A stretch of 64,000 nucleotides of DNA from Cyclina sinensis (lineage: Eukaryota > Mollusca > Bivalvia > Venerida > Veneridae), in NCBI GenBank assembly GCA_012932295.1, contig JAAONU010000016.1, forward strand, positions 38,781,241-38,845,240, written 5' to 3'. Below, one piece after another: positions 27,301-33,240 of this stretch. The translations under genes were made by a program, and so were the position numbers. Position 1 is the first letter of the stretch; each line of letters opens with the position of its first letter. The notes below the pieces were generated by a model. The model ran no database searches. It was not told the origin of the DNA and saw only the letters and a program-made list of their open reading frames with translations.

Positions 27301-27576
27301 AATGACATGTATCAATATGTGATAAAACATATACCCTTGTAACATAGATGTTCCCTTTTTTTGTCAGTTAGATTTAAGTTATATCAGGGAGATTTTGCAT
27401 CCCTTGTGAAAGAAATTCGAGGTAAATCAAAACTAAATCCTGAAGAAAATAAAGGCCTCTTTATTAAATAGAACAATTATGATAAAAATATAAATATTCT
27501 CATAAACTTACCAATCAGAAGCTGTTTTATTCTCAGTATGTAGAGGCCCTGTTATAACCTTTGCACATGGATTCAT
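252..27576 (-). CDS. WDR11: WDR11 orthologue, whole locus in window (25 coding exons, 3' end cut by window edge)
   Basis: WD-repeat protein 11 works at the trans-Golgi network, where with FAM91A1 it helps TBC1D23/golgin-dependent capture of AP-1 vesicles; it is also tied to Hedgehog signalling and cilia (family knowledge). The spliced product here is 1120 codons, phase-consistent at every junction, against about 1224 residues in human, so roughly 100 C-terminal residues lie left of base 1. Residues 1-870 carry two WD40 propellers; about 870-1120 form the C-terminal helical region. Diagnostic stretches include KTASDWGCQGFIAYGC (about 17-32), LWKKQFGEQLLGFALDPFD, MTYDLKCQSDSMRL, ENIMFAPG and LLCLIGKHLDACKYL. 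The long acidic loop that human WDR11 has after its ELWDVRT blade is absent here, while exon 22 carries a Ser/Asn-rich insert. Introns are full of repeats; one holds a decayed duplicate exon. No other family fits this combination. Confidence 0.96.
669..766 (-). CDS. WDR11: WDR11 coding exon 24 (residues 1055-1088)
   Basis: Acceptor TACACAG|G, donor TCAG|GTACAT. Encodes ACLSSCTTQHTGTSMSTIKL then AATHLIVAGQIS; human has ACLVTTVTSSGPSQSTIKLVATNMIANGKL. Confidence 0.95.
1153..1319 (-). CDS. WDR11: WDR11 coding exon 23 (residues 1000-1055)
   Basis: Acceptor AATGTAG|GTT, donor TGAA|GTAAGG. Encodes VYEAAKLDLYNHKRLDYRVK and LVDMAVQVLMETDTDNTEFK; human has LERVNLQEVKRSTYDHTRKCTD...TDRAVQLLLETSADNQHYYCDSLK. 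Confidence 0.95.
1352..1750 (+). mobile_element. Short copy of the AACAAGAGGGCC / GCTCACCTGAG family
   Basis: About 400 bases opening AACAAGAGGGCCAAGATGGC then GCTCACCTGAG, and closing GCTCAGGTGAGCTAA, so the ends carry an inverted GCTCACCTGAG motif. It holds one internal module (phrases such as 'gaccaagtttcataaagatcc'). No coding capacity. It lies in WDR11 intron 22. Five related copies follow in this window. Confidence 0.8.
2312..2545 (-). CDS. WDR11: WDR11 coding exon 22 (residues 922-999)
   Basis: Acceptor TTGCAG|AGG, donor AAG|GTAATA. Begins RDIEKPVDLLEWYSKLPASV, runs through a Ser/Asn/Asp-rich stretch (GLSSNPDSSSFHDNQNSNGD) and ends LATTFGEMMKCSDYK. The position matches the variable loop between human HYLHSLS and LDICYDVLCENAYFQKFQ. 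The insert looks lineage-specific and disordered. Confidence 0.87.
3302..3386 (-). CDS. WDR11: WDR11 coding exon 21 (residues 893-921); 3' end uncertain
   Basis: Acceptor AAATAAG|A. Encodes LFGDTFDMKFWSLVQYASQG then GTLDKTKL; human has RLYGDESELHFWTVAAHYLHSL. Two donors keep phase 0: CTG|GTACAT (used here) and AAT|GTAAAC, which would extend the exon to 3260 and add 14 residues. Transcripts are needed to choose. Confidence 0.8.
3766..3831 (-). CDS. WDR11: WDR11 coding exon 20 (residues 871-893)
   Basis: Acceptor ATTTTCAG|T, donor CTAG|GTAATT. Encodes DVLRYIRDKSTSTAERCCQV then A, the start of the helical C-terminal region (human NDIKKLLLDPEFTLLQRCLLVSRL). Confidence 0.88.
4805..4922 (-). CDS. 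WDR11: WDR11 coding exon 19 (residues 832-871)
   Basis: Acceptor ATTTGTAG|GT, donor ATAG|GTAACT. Encodes IFSPALMEPKEAFLLKYSLQ, matching human VWCPYLLVPRASLALKAFLLHQPW. A second AG 10 bases in (TTTTTAG|CCC) would create an early stop, so the outer AG is used. Confidence 0.9.
5312..5383 (-). CDS. WDR11: WDR11 coding exon 18 (residues 808-832)
   Basis: Acceptor is a long T-run then TTTAG|AT; donor TCAG|GTAGGA. Encodes DFFHVKEIVMRSNNSPVSKW. Sequence similarity to human is weak, but size, splice sites and phase (1 to 1) link exons 17 and 19 exactly. Confidence 0.78.
5555..5715 (-). pseudogene. Decayed tandem duplicate of WDR11 exon 17
   Basis: Read on the minus strand, this stretch aligns along its whole length with exon 17 (5775-5931) about 215 bases upstream: shared runs include CCAGAATTAGTAACTT, a GACTG-CC-GAGAG block, TTACATGT-A and CCTGTCAGTTA-TGACTTCT. 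It is disabled: the acceptor CCAG|CC has become CCAACC, there is a one-base shift relative to the real exon, and in-frame TGA codons appear (PELVTYSPAMP... then stop). It therefore looks like an old exon duplication that was never fixed as an alternative exon. Confidence 0.85.
5775..5931 (-). CDS. WDR11: WDR11 coding exon 17 (residues 756-808)
   Basis: Acceptor ATTCCAG|CCA, donor AAAG|GTAAAC. Encodes VCWTGPESIVMATEDAFLHV then IDMSRQLPTSP; human has VDWCTSDKVILASDDGCIRVLEMSMKSACFR. A diverged, disabled copy of this exon follows in the next intron (5555-5715). Confidence 0.95.
5932..6763. other. WDR11 intron 16
   Basis: AT-rich intron without recognisable repeat family or exon. Confidence 0.5.
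6764..6890 (-). CDS. WDR11: WDR11 coding exon 16 (residues 713-755)
   Basis: Acceptor TTTTTTCAG|G, donor AAAG|GTAATA. Encodes VENIMFAPGMNTSIRFLVQY then TNIVDVWEFLDGK; human has VRKIRFAPGKGNQKLIAMYNDGAEVWDTKE. The intron before it (4.3 kb) is the largest here and is mostly repeats. Confidence 0.95.
7125..7335 (+). repeat. Dispersed 'TTTGCCCAGCTTTGA' repeat, copy 1
   Basis: About 210 bases that match 37530-37740 closely: shared blocks GATTTGCCCAGCTTTGA, GGAGCTACCAACAGTA, CCTGGTCAGAC, GCAGGCTGGCCTGGCTCTAT, and AACCCTGAAC...GGTTAAGGGTTA at the ends. The 'ACCCT...AGGGT' ends are a short inverted repeat. Resembles the 'accct(t)accatgc...gcagggtaagggtt' elements common in bivalve genomes (from memory). 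Confidence 0.75.
7773..8937 (+). mobile_element. AACAAGAGGGCC-family element with tandem modules
   Basis: Starts AACAAGAGGGCCATGTTGGC and GCTCACCTAAG, ends GTGCTCAGATGAGCTAAAA. Between the ends are two kinds of internal module: ones built on 'ccaaatatctgaaatatcag' and 'ctctatgacagaaagtag', then three ~165-base modules carrying 'gaccccagagacataattt' and 'tcagacaagaagattttta'. Non-coding. Sits in WDR11 intron 15. Confidence 0.8.
8938..11120 (+). mobile_element. Second, headless AACAAGAGGGCC-family array with eight ~165-base modules
   Basis: Directly follows the end of the previous element and ends GCATGCTCAGGGGAGCTTAA. From about 9590 to 10920 the phrase 'gggtcaattttgaccc' recurs at roughly 9607, 9785, 9949, 10117, 10286, 10449, 10614 and 10775, so module length is 161-178 bases. 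The opening AACAAGAGGGCC head is missing. The pair looks like one long element interrupted or partly duplicated by another. Confidence 0.78.
11185..11294 (-). CDS. WDR11: WDR11 coding exon 15 (residues 677-713)
   Basis: Acceptor GAATCAG|AAA, donor TTAA|GTAAGT. Encodes IVKLAWKEKIIVMADKGGHL then FFCDAGQKGV; human has ITCIAWKGDTLVLGDMDGNLNFWDLKGR. Confidence 0.93.
11295..11922. other. WDR11 intron 14
   Basis: AT-rich. A small direct duplication (ctctaacagtacaccatac / ctctaatagtacaacatac, near 11444 and 11500) is the only structure seen. Confidence 0.5.
11923..12135 (-). CDS. WDR11: WDR11 coding exon 14 (residues 606-676)
   Basis: Acceptor TTTGTAG|GCA, donor CAG|GTATGG. Encodes AWYPHVIVQRKILTVMNNDG through KEQVFICGQIEGGSSIIRL. 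It begins like human EWSPSH but lacks the ~35-residue Ser/Glu-rich loop that human has before REHFVFTDIDG. Confidence 0.9.
12136..12847. other. WDR11 intron 13
   Basis: AT-rich intron with nothing recognised. Confidence 0.45.
12848..12959 (-). CDS. WDR11: WDR11 coding exon 13 (residues 568-605)
   Basis: Acceptor CATTTCAG|G, donor GTG|GTAAGT. Encodes CIVLFKQGKIELWNLKTRQM then VREIVIDELIKAADV; human has LAVVFRDKPLELWDVRTCTLLREMSKNFPTITAL. Canonical LWN ends the blade. Confidence 0.95.
13420..13990 (+). repeat. Degenerate dispersed repeat in WDR11 intron 12
   Basis: Contains two diverged copies of 'atcaaagagccataattctggtgtaactgatctga' (about 13468 and 13621) and ends in a GGACAGATGGACAGACAAAT-type simple repeat, the usual tail of a common class of bivalve non-autonomous repeats. 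Upstream, 13280-13410 has small repeats of 'agggactttttaaggcca'. The open frames across the GGACA tract are artefacts of the simple repeat. Confidence 0.6.
14139..14211 (-). CDS. WDR11: WDR11 coding exon 12 (residues 544-568)
   Basis: Small exon: acceptor TTTTTTCAG|GC, donor CAGG|GTGAGT. Encodes IVVPLFEGVDKKGPILKVTV, replacing human RSIAFRGERGNDESAIEMIKVS. It is needed to keep phase between exons 11 and 13. Confidence 0.86.
14226..15806 (+). mobile_element. AACAAGAGGGCC-family element, composite copy
   Basis: Starts with a degraded head (AAAGAGGGTCATGATGACC) and CTCATCTGAG, ends TATGCTCAGGTGAGCTGAAA. The right half (15060-15570) has the ~165-base modules; the left half has phrases 'gtaggtcagtaggtcaa' repeated. 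A different dispersed repeat (14411-14640) lies inside it. Located in WDR11 intron 11. Confidence 0.7.
14411..14640 (+). repeat. Dispersed 'TGATCTCCCTAC' repeat, copy 1
   Basis: Closely similar to 48358-48600. Shared blocks: CATGATCTCCCTAC, TTCTATCTTC, CAATGACACTGCA-CTTATGAC-CATCT, TTACCTGTACACATGGC-TGTT, GTGTAAACT. Family unknown to me; no open frame is shared by the two copies. Confidence 0.7.
15807..16363. other. WDR11 intron 11, left part
   Basis: No repeat family or exon recognised. Confidence 0.45.
16364..16561 (-). CDS. WDR11: WDR11 coding exon 11 (residues 478-544)
   Basis: Acceptor TTTTAG|GC, donor TCAG|GTAGAA. Encodes SGSGTIQLVDIDSGQVENEF, then LRGMDWIDRNKLLAFSYPDP and VVILDVVSG; human has TSNGSVLVYHLTSGLLHKELS...VKGIEWTSLTSFLSF...LQLVDLPTGR. 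Confidence 0.95.
17131..17434. mobile_element. Minisatellite enclosed by ~35-base terminal inverted repeats
   Basis: The left end reads GTGTTTCGTTAGGGCCAGCG followed by ATTCTCCCCGAGAA; the reverse complement of the right end reads GTGTTCTGTTAAGGCCAGCC then CCTTCTTCCTGAGAA. Between them is a degenerate array of 'tactgtcaccatcg / tactgtcatgcttcaccatcg'. Apparently a MITE-like element whose interior is a short minisatellite. No clear target-site duplication. Confidence 0.72.
17505..17793. mobile_element. Second TIR/minisatellite element, inverted interior
   Basis: The array here is mostly the reverse complement of the previous one ('gtgacagtacaatggtgaagcatgacagtacgatg'), turning back to the forward sense near 17680. 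It ends CTCAGGGAGAACTTGCTGTC then CCTAACAGAACATC, the same terminal repeat as the first element. The two arrays face each other and could form a long hairpin. Exon 10 begins only ~45 bases further right. Confidence 0.68.
17837..18050 (-). CDS. WDR11: WDR11 coding exon 10 (residues 407-478)
   Basis: Acceptor AATTGTAG|AAT, donor GTAG|GTATGT. Encodes KLSMADMISSCTIM...VTLRIVVSGLVSG and ends NCHVVAVG; human has DLSLDNMIGQSAIAG...LKFLLTGLLSGLP...QPLLAVGT. The loop between propellers sits here. Confidence 0.93.
18130..18580 (+). repeat. Dispersed 'GGCCATAACTCAGCC' repeat, copy 1
   Basis: Contains 'gggccataactcagccaaaaatcatt', a second diverged unit ('aaggccgtaactctgacaaaaatcattgaac'), the tail 'gacagatggacagatggacgg', and 'gttgcggctactttgtagctggcaac'. 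The reverse complement occurs at 55845-56520, including CTACAAAGTA. Non-coding. Confidence 0.72.
19240..19570 (+). repeat. Dispersed 'GTCAAGGTCATTTGGGG' repeat, copy 1
   Basis: Units 'ggtcaaggtcatttaaaaatgtcaatgggaaggccttgtccaaaggggtgtt' occur twice here and again at 32410-32720. Ends in a GGATGGACAGACTGA-type tail. Non-coding. Confidence 0.7.
19919..19938. repeat. Poly-C run of about 19
   Basis: Homopolymer tract in WDR11 intron 9; length is likely to vary and to be error-prone in assembly. Confidence 0.9.
20137..20333 (-). CDS. WDR11: WDR11 coding exon 9 (residues 341-406)
   Basis: Acceptor TTTTCAG|AG, donor AAG|GTAAGG. Encodes DMTYDLKCQSDSMRLLRHSK and VYHPVSEKQVALILSDSRVI; human has ELTYDLRSQCDAIRVTKT...CCPVNENSAALVVSDGRVMIW. 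Confidence 0.96.
20385..20600 (+). repeat. AACAAGAGCTGTC-type repeat head plus A- and G-runs
   Basis: Starts CAACAAGAGCTGTCATAGGA then CAGCGTACTCAAC, a head seen in many bivalve non-autonomous repeats (memory), and runs into poly-A (about 20, near 20517) and poly-G (about 14, near 20569). A related head is at 32190. Lies in WDR11 intron 8. Confidence 0.6.
20707..20797 (-). CDS. WDR11: WDR11 coding exon 8 (residues 311-341)
   Basis: Acceptor TAACAG|GTG, donor TCTG|GTAAGT. Encodes MLYCLHGNGSVSVRVRRQMN, matching human LFCLHENGCITLRVRRSYNN almost position by position. Confidence 0.96.
20980..21510 (+). repeat. Dispersed repeat of two to three ~160-base units
   Basis: The phrase 'aagttcgaagagaatatctttgacactttttgagaaaa' and 'ggttaaccaagaaattcttagtt' recur at about 21043, 21198 and 21390. 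Ends with 'aatgccaatgccaatgccaatgagagggtcatgac'. Non-coding. Confidence 0.65.
21523..22394. repeat. 25-bp minisatellite, about 35 units
   Basis: Unit CAACATGTCATATGATGCTG then TGTGC (25 bases), diverged between copies (catctcatatgatactgtatat; catgtcataaggtactttgtgc). Blocks of several units are repeated as larger segments (compare 22133-22230 with 22252-22350). Open frames of 89-91 codons cross it only because 25-base units shift frame into a 25-residue cycle; they are not genes. The array ends about 40 bases from the exon-7 donor. Confidence 0.92.
22434..22614 (-). CDS. WDR11: WDR11 coding exon 7 (residues 250-310)
   Basis: Acceptor TTTCAG|A, donor AAA|GTATGT. Encodes CKQVIFNPAHRHIALLVFST then EIHMIDLDVDLTIGMIRLDK; human has NDCLQLAYLPSKRNHMLLLYPREILILDLEVNQTVGVIAIER. 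A 25-bp minisatellite ends about 40 bases beyond the donor. Confidence 0.95.
22818..22938 (-). CDS. WDR11: WDR11 coding exon 6 (residues 210-250)
   Basis: Acceptor GCTGTAG|GA, donor AAAG|GTAGAA. Encodes a Ser/Lys/Arg-rich linker (SQRKVSPGSEKLLSRSSTSL and onward) that corresponds in place, not closely in sequence, to the basic loop of human WDR11 around residue 220-250. Likely disordered and surface-exposed. Confidence 0.82.
22939..23654. other. WDR11 intron 5
   Basis: AT-rich, no repeat family or exon recognised. Confidence 0.45.
23655..23765 (-). CDS. WDR11: WDR11 coding exon 5 (residues 173-210)
   Basis: Acceptor TTTCAG|TG, donor CTAG|GTAAAG. Encodes MLCESPYVLVLTDVNVRKGP and onward to PQPIAL; equals the human LTLLTSEGIVFISDFSPSKPP strand. 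Joins exons 4 and 6 in phase. Confidence 0.9.
23975..24898. mobile_element. 924-bp non-autonomous DNA transposon with TIRs and subterminal repeats
   Basis: Ends are CAGGGTTGCCAGC and its exact complement GCTGGCAACCCTG, flanked on both sides by AGTCT (23970-23974 and 24899-24903). Just inside each end are clustered copies of 'ttccctgacttttcactgacca', a subterminal-repeat pattern typical of transposase-binding regions. The middle is AT-rich and has no open frame. It sits in WDR11 intron 4. Superfamily not certain; CAGGG ends recall hAT, but the flanking duplication seen is 5 rather than 8 bases. Confidence 0.82.
25181..25354 (-). CDS. WDR11: WDR11 coding exon 4 (residues 115-173)
   Basis: Acceptor CTGTAG|G, donor ATTA|GTACGA. 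Encodes DLLMVLRCPDSLELWDAFSG and RLWKKQFGEQLLGFALDPFD, matching human LLLAIHPPNYIVLWNADTGTKLWKKSYADNILSFSFDPFD. Confidence 0.96.
25355..25807. other. WDR11 intron 3
   Basis: AT-rich, nothing recognised. Confidence 0.45.
25808..25973 (-). CDS. WDR11: WDR11 coding exon 3 (residues 60-115)
   Basis: Acceptor GATTCAG|GTACGC, donor TTAG|GTTTGT. Encodes VRWSGEDYHHAF...GVADSTGAVVIWDVVTGQ, a WD40 blade ending in the canonical VIWD dipeptide; human has VKWARENYHHN...ASADVNGKIIVWDVAAG. Confidence 0.96.
25974..27094. other. WDR11 intron 2
   Basis: A pyrimidine-rich degenerate segment near 26190-26370 ('tttcccctaaaattcaa', 'ggcccctt') resembles snippets elsewhere in the window. No exon seen; the short open frames near 26710-27026 have no recognisable product. 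Confidence 0.45.
27095..27206 (-). CDS. WDR11: WDR11 coding exon 2 (residues 22-59)
   Basis: Acceptor TTTTAG|G, donor CAT|GTAAGT. Encodes GCQGFIAYGCYGFAVVIDPV..., the first WD strand set; human has GWQGLIAYGCHSLVVVIDSN. Confidence 0.95.
27207..27511. other. WDR11 intron 1 (within coding part)
   Basis: About 300 bases, AT-rich, nothing recognised. Confidence 0.5.
27512..27576 (-). CDS. WDR11: WDR11 coding exon 1 (residues 1-22)
   Basis: Encodes MNPCAKVITGPLHTENKTAS then D and the first two bases of W; aligns with the human start region (VSARTLTGALNAHNKAAVDW). The ATG at 27576 is the only in-frame ATG before an upstream in-frame TAG. The open frame and an AG acceptor (AAATTTCAG) about 55 bases upstream suggest this exon starts near 27633 with 5' UTR and that a non-coding first exon lies further out. 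Donor is G|GTAAGT. Confidence 0.88.
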
Positions 27577-28454
27577 CTCTTCATAAAAATCTATGCCCTC
27601 AATATCTATAAAGTTATAGTCATTTGTGTAAAATGACTGAAATTTAGATATATTACAATGTCCTTTTTGCAAAGTGTTCTAAAATTTTCACAAAAACAAC
27701 TTCTCTTTTATTAAGGTTTCTTAAACATTAATAAATGACTGCATATTCGTATTGTAGATGTATTGTAGATTTCGCTGCTTTAATAGATAACAAGTAAATT
27801 CACTGCTGAATCCCAAATCTTAACTGACTATACACTATGTAAAATATGATCTTTCTCTTATCATTTTTGAAGTGTTTTAATTAAATCAAAATTTTTTTTT
27901 CATTAAGATTGAGCACAGCACAGAACATTTCACTTATATTTCACTAATAAACACATGTATTGTAGGTTAATAAACCACATAAAAATGACAAATCATAATT
28001 GCAAACCTTGCAAAAACAAAAAGTTTATAATATCAAAAGAAAAATGATGGACCTCTGAACAAAAATTGTTTTACCTCCACACCGTTACTCCCACTAATTT
28101 TGACTACCAATGTATGGTACATATCTTTACTGTAATAAGAAGAGATAACAAAATCGAGGCCGATAAAAATATTTGAGTGCAATTCTTGTTGATAACACTG
28201 TATAATGAATACCGTAAATGAAGGTAACATGTAAATGAGCAAGACAGGAATTGAATTTTAGTGTCTAATGTTACTATACCTAAAAGAATTTGTTTTAGAG
28301 AGGATGTGTGGACTAAACTTTAGAGTGCAGTCTAATATTACATATTTTATAGAAGAAATTTTTGGAGTGGTCAATTTTTAGAGAAGAGTATGCATAAACA
28401 TATATGGTGCAGTCTGAAAGCAGTTTTTGGAGAGGACTTTAGACATGTTTTCAG
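27577..28454. promoter_or_regulatory. 5' flank of WDR11 (no distinct promoter motif seen)
   Basis: Presumed leader and upstream region of WDR11 on the minus strand. An AG acceptor near 27634 suggests that the true first exon is non-coding and lies further right. I could not pick a TATA box, initiator or CpG-rich patch. Confidence 0.3.
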
Positions 28455-29775
28455 AAACAAGAGGGCCATGATGGCCCTGGATCGATCACCTGAGTACTTT
28501 GGCTGTAGGTTTGCTGCTAAGCAGTATTTCATTTTTTAATTGAAAATATTTAAGTGCCTACAAACCAAATATGTAAAATATCAGTCAATAAATAAAGGCT
28601 CTATGACAGAAAGTAGAAATATCTATTATAAGCTATGGTGACCTTGACCTTGACCCAGTGACTTCATGACTTCAAACCCTACCCATGGGTAGACGTCCAT
28701 GCAAGGAATCTATATACTGAATATCAAAGATATTGGTCTATAAATGAAGGCTCTATGAGGTACAGTAGATAAATCTATTTTTAGCCTCCATGACCTTTAA
28801 CCTAATCTAATAATTTCAAAAAGCTTGATTAAGTTTGCTTCATGCCAAATTTTAAAATTCTAGGCCTTGTGGTTTCAGACAAGATTTTCTTCTATACTGC
28901 TATTTAAAACTTATGACCCCTCGGGCGGGGCCAATAGTGACCCCAGTGACATTTTTCAAACAAACTAGGTAGAGGTCCACTAGACAATGCTGCATACCAA
29001 ATATCTAAGCTGTAGGCATTGAGGTTTCCAGTAAGAAGATTTTTAAAGATTGCCTTTTTTACATATTAAGGGCCCCCGGGTCAGGGCCAATTTTGACCCC
29101 GGGGCCAACATATAAACAATACTGGTAAAGGTTCTCAACACAATACTCCACACCAAATATCTAAGGTCTAGTCCTATTAGTTTCGAAGAAAAATGATTTT
29201 TCATGTTTTCCAATATAACTATATGTAAACTAAGAGAACTTTGGGGAGGTGGCCAATTTTGACCCAGGGGACATGATTTGAACAAACTTGATAGAGGTCC
29301 ACTGGACAATGCTGCACACCAAATATCTAAACTCTAGGCCTTGTGGTTTCAGACAAGAAGATTTTTAAAGTTTTTCCTATATAATTCTATGTAAAACAAG
29401 TGACACCTGGGGCAGGTCCATTTCTGACCCAGGGGTCATGATTTGAACAAACTTGGTAAAGGTCTACCTGATGATGCTTCATACCAAATATCTAAGCTCC
29501 AGGCCTTGTAGTTCAGGAGAAGAAGATTTTTAAAGTTCCAACTTTGAAAATCTATTTTTAGCTCCTGTGGCCTAGAAATGCAATGGACCTGAACCATTCG
29601 AACAATTTTGGTAAAGCTTCATGCAAGTAACATTCCTGCCAAGTTTCGGCAAGATTGGCCCAGCAGTTCAGGAGAAGAAGTTGTTTGAAGAAAAAGTTGA
29701 CAACGCACAGACGGACAATGGACATCAGGCGATCACAAAAGCTCACCTTGAGCACTGTGTGCTCAGGTGAGCTAA
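28455..29775 (+). mobile_element. AACAAGAGGGCC-family element, fullest copy
   Basis: Head AAACAAGAGGGCCATGATGG then CCCTGGATCGATCACCTGAG; tail GTGTGCTCAGGTGAGCTAA. Internal modules as in the other copies: 'ccaaatatgtaaaatatcagtcaataaat' type on the left, five ~165-base 'gaccccagtgacat...agacaagaagattttta' modules on the right. Non-coding. Confidence 0.83.
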
Positions 29776-30299
29776 TAAAACAATCTAAAAATCTGATGTT
29801 GGTAAAAAAAAATTTGCTTTGCTTTTGTAAGCATCACTTGTTTTAGAACAGAAGTATTCTGTAAAGGTCTTAAATAAATTTGCCCAATACTTGTTCGATT
29901 TCTTACCAAACTCATTCTGTTTAAAGCGTTGTGTAATAAAATGCCTCTATCTGTCTCTCACTCTCTCTAAATTTATTATGAAGCAAAAGCCTCAAGAATA
30001 TTCAGTTACATGTATTTGAAGGTGTTTTTGGGTTTTTTTTTCAGTTATTACTGTAAGAAATATAAAGAATCCCAGTTCAGAGAAACTTCTGTTTTTTTTA
30101 CATGCTAAGTCTACAGCATATATATATATATCGGACCACCTATCATAGTACCATCTTACAGATAGAGGGTTGTTTTTGGGACAAAAACATGTCTCCCCCT
30201 CAACATATCCCAACCCTTTGCATTACAATTGTCTGAGTAGAAACGGGGGTGGTGGTTACCTCTATCTGTAGTGTTGGTGGGGAGGGGATCTTGTAACCT

Positions 30300-30800
30300 C
30301 CCATGCCCAATCAATAAAAAAAATCAAGGTCGATAACTCCCGTTACTTGGTTTCTGCAAAAACAACACCACAGGTGCACAACAGCATGTGCTGATAAATA
30401 TTCCTGTAAACTTTCATAAGTCAACCTCATACACTTTGGAAAATACCTGCTACAAATTTTGTGCCTTACATGCAAATTTTTACTAACTCAAGGTTCATAC
30501 CTCCACTTTTACTGGGCTTTCTCAAAAACAAAACAATAGGTGCACAACAGTATGTGCTAACAAATATTCCTGTCAATATAAGTCAATCTTACTTACTTTG
30601 GGAGATACCTGCTACAAAATTTGTGGCTGACACAGTTTCTTACTTCAAGGCCCATAACTCCACTTTTACTAGGATTCCTCAAAAACAAAACCACAGGTAC
30701 ATAACAGCATGTGCTGATAAACATTCCTGTAAAGTTTCACGATTCTGCCTCAAGTACTTTTGAGATAAATGGGACACATGATTTGTGATGGACTGACAAC
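30300..30800 (+). repeat. Dispersed repeat with three ~165-base units
   Basis: Three tandem units share 'caaaaacaaaaccacaggtgcacaacagcatgtgctgataaatattcctgtaaa' and 'gataactccacttttactagg', followed by 'aaatgggacacatgatttgtgatggactgaca'. Non-coding; family not known to me. Confidence 0.7.
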
Positions 30801-32189
30801 TTTGCCCAAAACAAAATGTCTTTCTCACATAAATGGGGGAGAGACATAATTACTCCTTACATTTTAATATGAAGCTGTGTTTAACATTCTGGGAAATGCA
30901 TCTTTTAAAAGTAACAACATCTCTGTTTGACGTTACAGATCAACCTACAAAATTGAAGAGTATTTATCTGTAATGCGAAATATCACTGAAGGAAGGGTTC
31001 CTCCACTTTCCTCATTAATATTCGTGAAAACTGTGTTATTGGCACTTTATCATCCCACAGTATATAATGTAGTATACAATACGGGCAGAAATTATTGACT
31101 TTTGGCTGGTATTATAGGGGTTTTCAAGCTGGAAAAAATTGTCTGATGGCCCACCCTCGTGTATAATATGCACACCTTTGTGGAAACTGAATTTTCTTGA
31201 AAAAAAGTGCGTATTATTTTGGAGCGTTTACGGTATGTACCAGGGGTAACTGACGATGGTTCATAACAAGTCATTTCAATGTGCTGCAACATTTGTTGAT
31301 ATTTTTTTCACATCATGAGATAAAAAGTAACAGAGAAGGACACAAACAGCACATGGATGGGCAAAAGGTGGATAGATTGTGTGATTACTATCACCCTTCG
31401 GAGGCATAAAAAAACTGGAACCGCTGCATACCTAGACCAGAAATATTCCAGGACATTACCTGGAACACCAAGGCAAGGACAATGGACATTTTTAACAATA
31501 TACCAGCAAAAGAATAATGACAAAATTGTTTAAAAAATACATTTTAATCTCCAAACAATAGCTACAAAGCATTTAGGAGTCTACTGCAACAAATCTTAAA
31601 CAAGAATATAACTTAAACAGTGGTATATTAAATCAGTGCATTACATTATAAATAATATAATTCACTTAAAATACAATGTTCATGTTAATAAACTGGCCCC
31701 TGAAAAAAATAAAAATAAAATAAAGAAAAATGGTAAAATTTGAAAACCTATTCCAAAGCAGTCTCTTCAGCACACTTTCTACTCCCGATAATCTATCATA
31801 ATTTTTCTAATCTAAATGCAAGTGAAGCACAAAAAAACTTACTGTACACTTATGGAAAATGTGTCACTATCTTCAATTCAGATATTATGTGCCAAATCAA
31901 TGTAGAAAACTACATGGAATGCTGCGCTGTTTTACAAACTTTTGATTTTTTAAACAATATTTAAATGTTGCTTGATGCCTTTACTTGACAAGTATTCTAC
32001 ACAGTAATAAATATATTTTGCATCTAGTTACATAAGAAAATATAAATATTCGAGTAAAACACTTCAAACATTACTGTCTTCCTTGTTAAAGATCTACAGA
32101 CAAAAAGCAATCAAATGAAGTCATAGTGTTCTCTGAAATCATTCTTTGTTCTGTTCTGTACAGTTTGTTAAGAACAACAGATGTGATAT
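30801..32189. other. Intergenic spacer between WDR11 and the phosphatase gene
   Basis: Mostly AT-rich. A fragment at 31140-31240 ('ccaccctcgtgtataatatgcacacc' ... 'gtgcgtattattttggagcg') looks like part of a dispersed repeat. No gene recognised. Confidence 0.45.
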
Positions 32190-32920
32190 TAAGAACAAGA
32201 ACTGTCATTGGAAGATGACAATGCTCCTGAAGTGGTGCTTTGACCTTTGAGCTGAAGACCAGATGAAGATCAATTGTAGTTCCTTCAAAAGAAGTGGGTT
32301 TCTTTTTTTTTGACAATTTGTCCTGAAGGTGAAGGTTTAGGGATCAAGGTAGAAAAATATATATGTGAAGATGAAATGTAGATCCTTCAAAATAAGTGGG
32401 TTTTTTTTTTTATGCATTTGGAAGATTTCTCCCAAAAGGTTGTTGTGTGCAAACATAAACTAAATCTGTTAAGAAATAAGTATGGCCAATATCAAGGATT
32501 TATGACAACTGGACCTTCGAGGTCAAGGTCATTTAAATATACGTCAGTTGGAAGGTCTTGTCCAAAGGGGCATTGTGTTCAAGTATGAAGTATACAGATT
32601 TACTAATAATGAAGTTATTGGCAACATTAAAGTTTTCTGATAACTGGACCTTTGAAGTCGAGGTCATTTGGGGTCAAGGCCATTTAAATATGTATCAAAG
32701 GGAAGGTCTTAGTGAATGGATTTATTTTACACTTGAACACAACACCCCTTTGGACAAGACCTTGAGATTGACGTTTATTTGTCTCACCTTGACCCCTGAA
32801 TGAATTTGACCTCAAAGATCCAGCTGTCAAAAAACTTTTACATTACCAAAAACTTGTTTATTAGTAAATGGTTTACTTCATATTTGAACACATCACCCCT
32901 TAATTTCAAACTGTCATATA
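32190..32920 (+). repeat. AACAAGAACTGTC head and 'GTCAAGGTCATTTGGGG' repeat, copy 2
   Basis: Starts GAACAAGAACTGTCATTGGA, continues 'gaagatgaaatgtagatccttc' and then two 'ttgaggtcaaggtcatttaaatatacgtcagttggaaggtcttgtccaaaggggcatt' units, matching 19240-19560. From about 32710 the same units appear in reverse complement, so the right part is an inverted copy. Confidence 0.65.
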
Positions 32921-32974
32921 GGAAATAAAAATTATTTACTTAAATGACAACTGTAATGATTTTTTCATTAAGTT

Positions 32975-33240
32975 GCTTTTTTATGCCCACCGAAAGGAGG
33001 ACATATAGTTTTTGACATGTCTGCTTGTCAGTAGGTCATTCCATCCAAAAACTTTTAACATTGCCCATAACTTCCATTTTTATTTATTTCATATATGACA
33101 GTTTGAAATTAACACCATTACAGTCTTCGGAATCAAAAGCAGCAACTCTTTTTAACAACCAATCATTTACGTTACTCAAAATACTCATAAACAAAAGTTT
33201 GCCATTAATTTTCTTTCTTTTTTTTAACATTTGAAAGTTT
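32975..33240 (+). repeat. Partial 'ATGCCCACCGAAAGG' repeat
   Basis: TTTTTATGCCCACCGAAAGG then AGGACATATAG matches, from memory, a repeat head widespread in molluscs (CCCACCGAAGG...GGACATATAG). Only the first ~120 bases look repetitive. Confidence 0.5.

Noticed and set aside
32520..32720. Nuclear-receptor response elements (TCAAGGTCA repeated)
   Set aside because: AAGGTCA motifs recur here only because they are part of dispersed repeats that also occur at 19240-19440 and 50250-50420.
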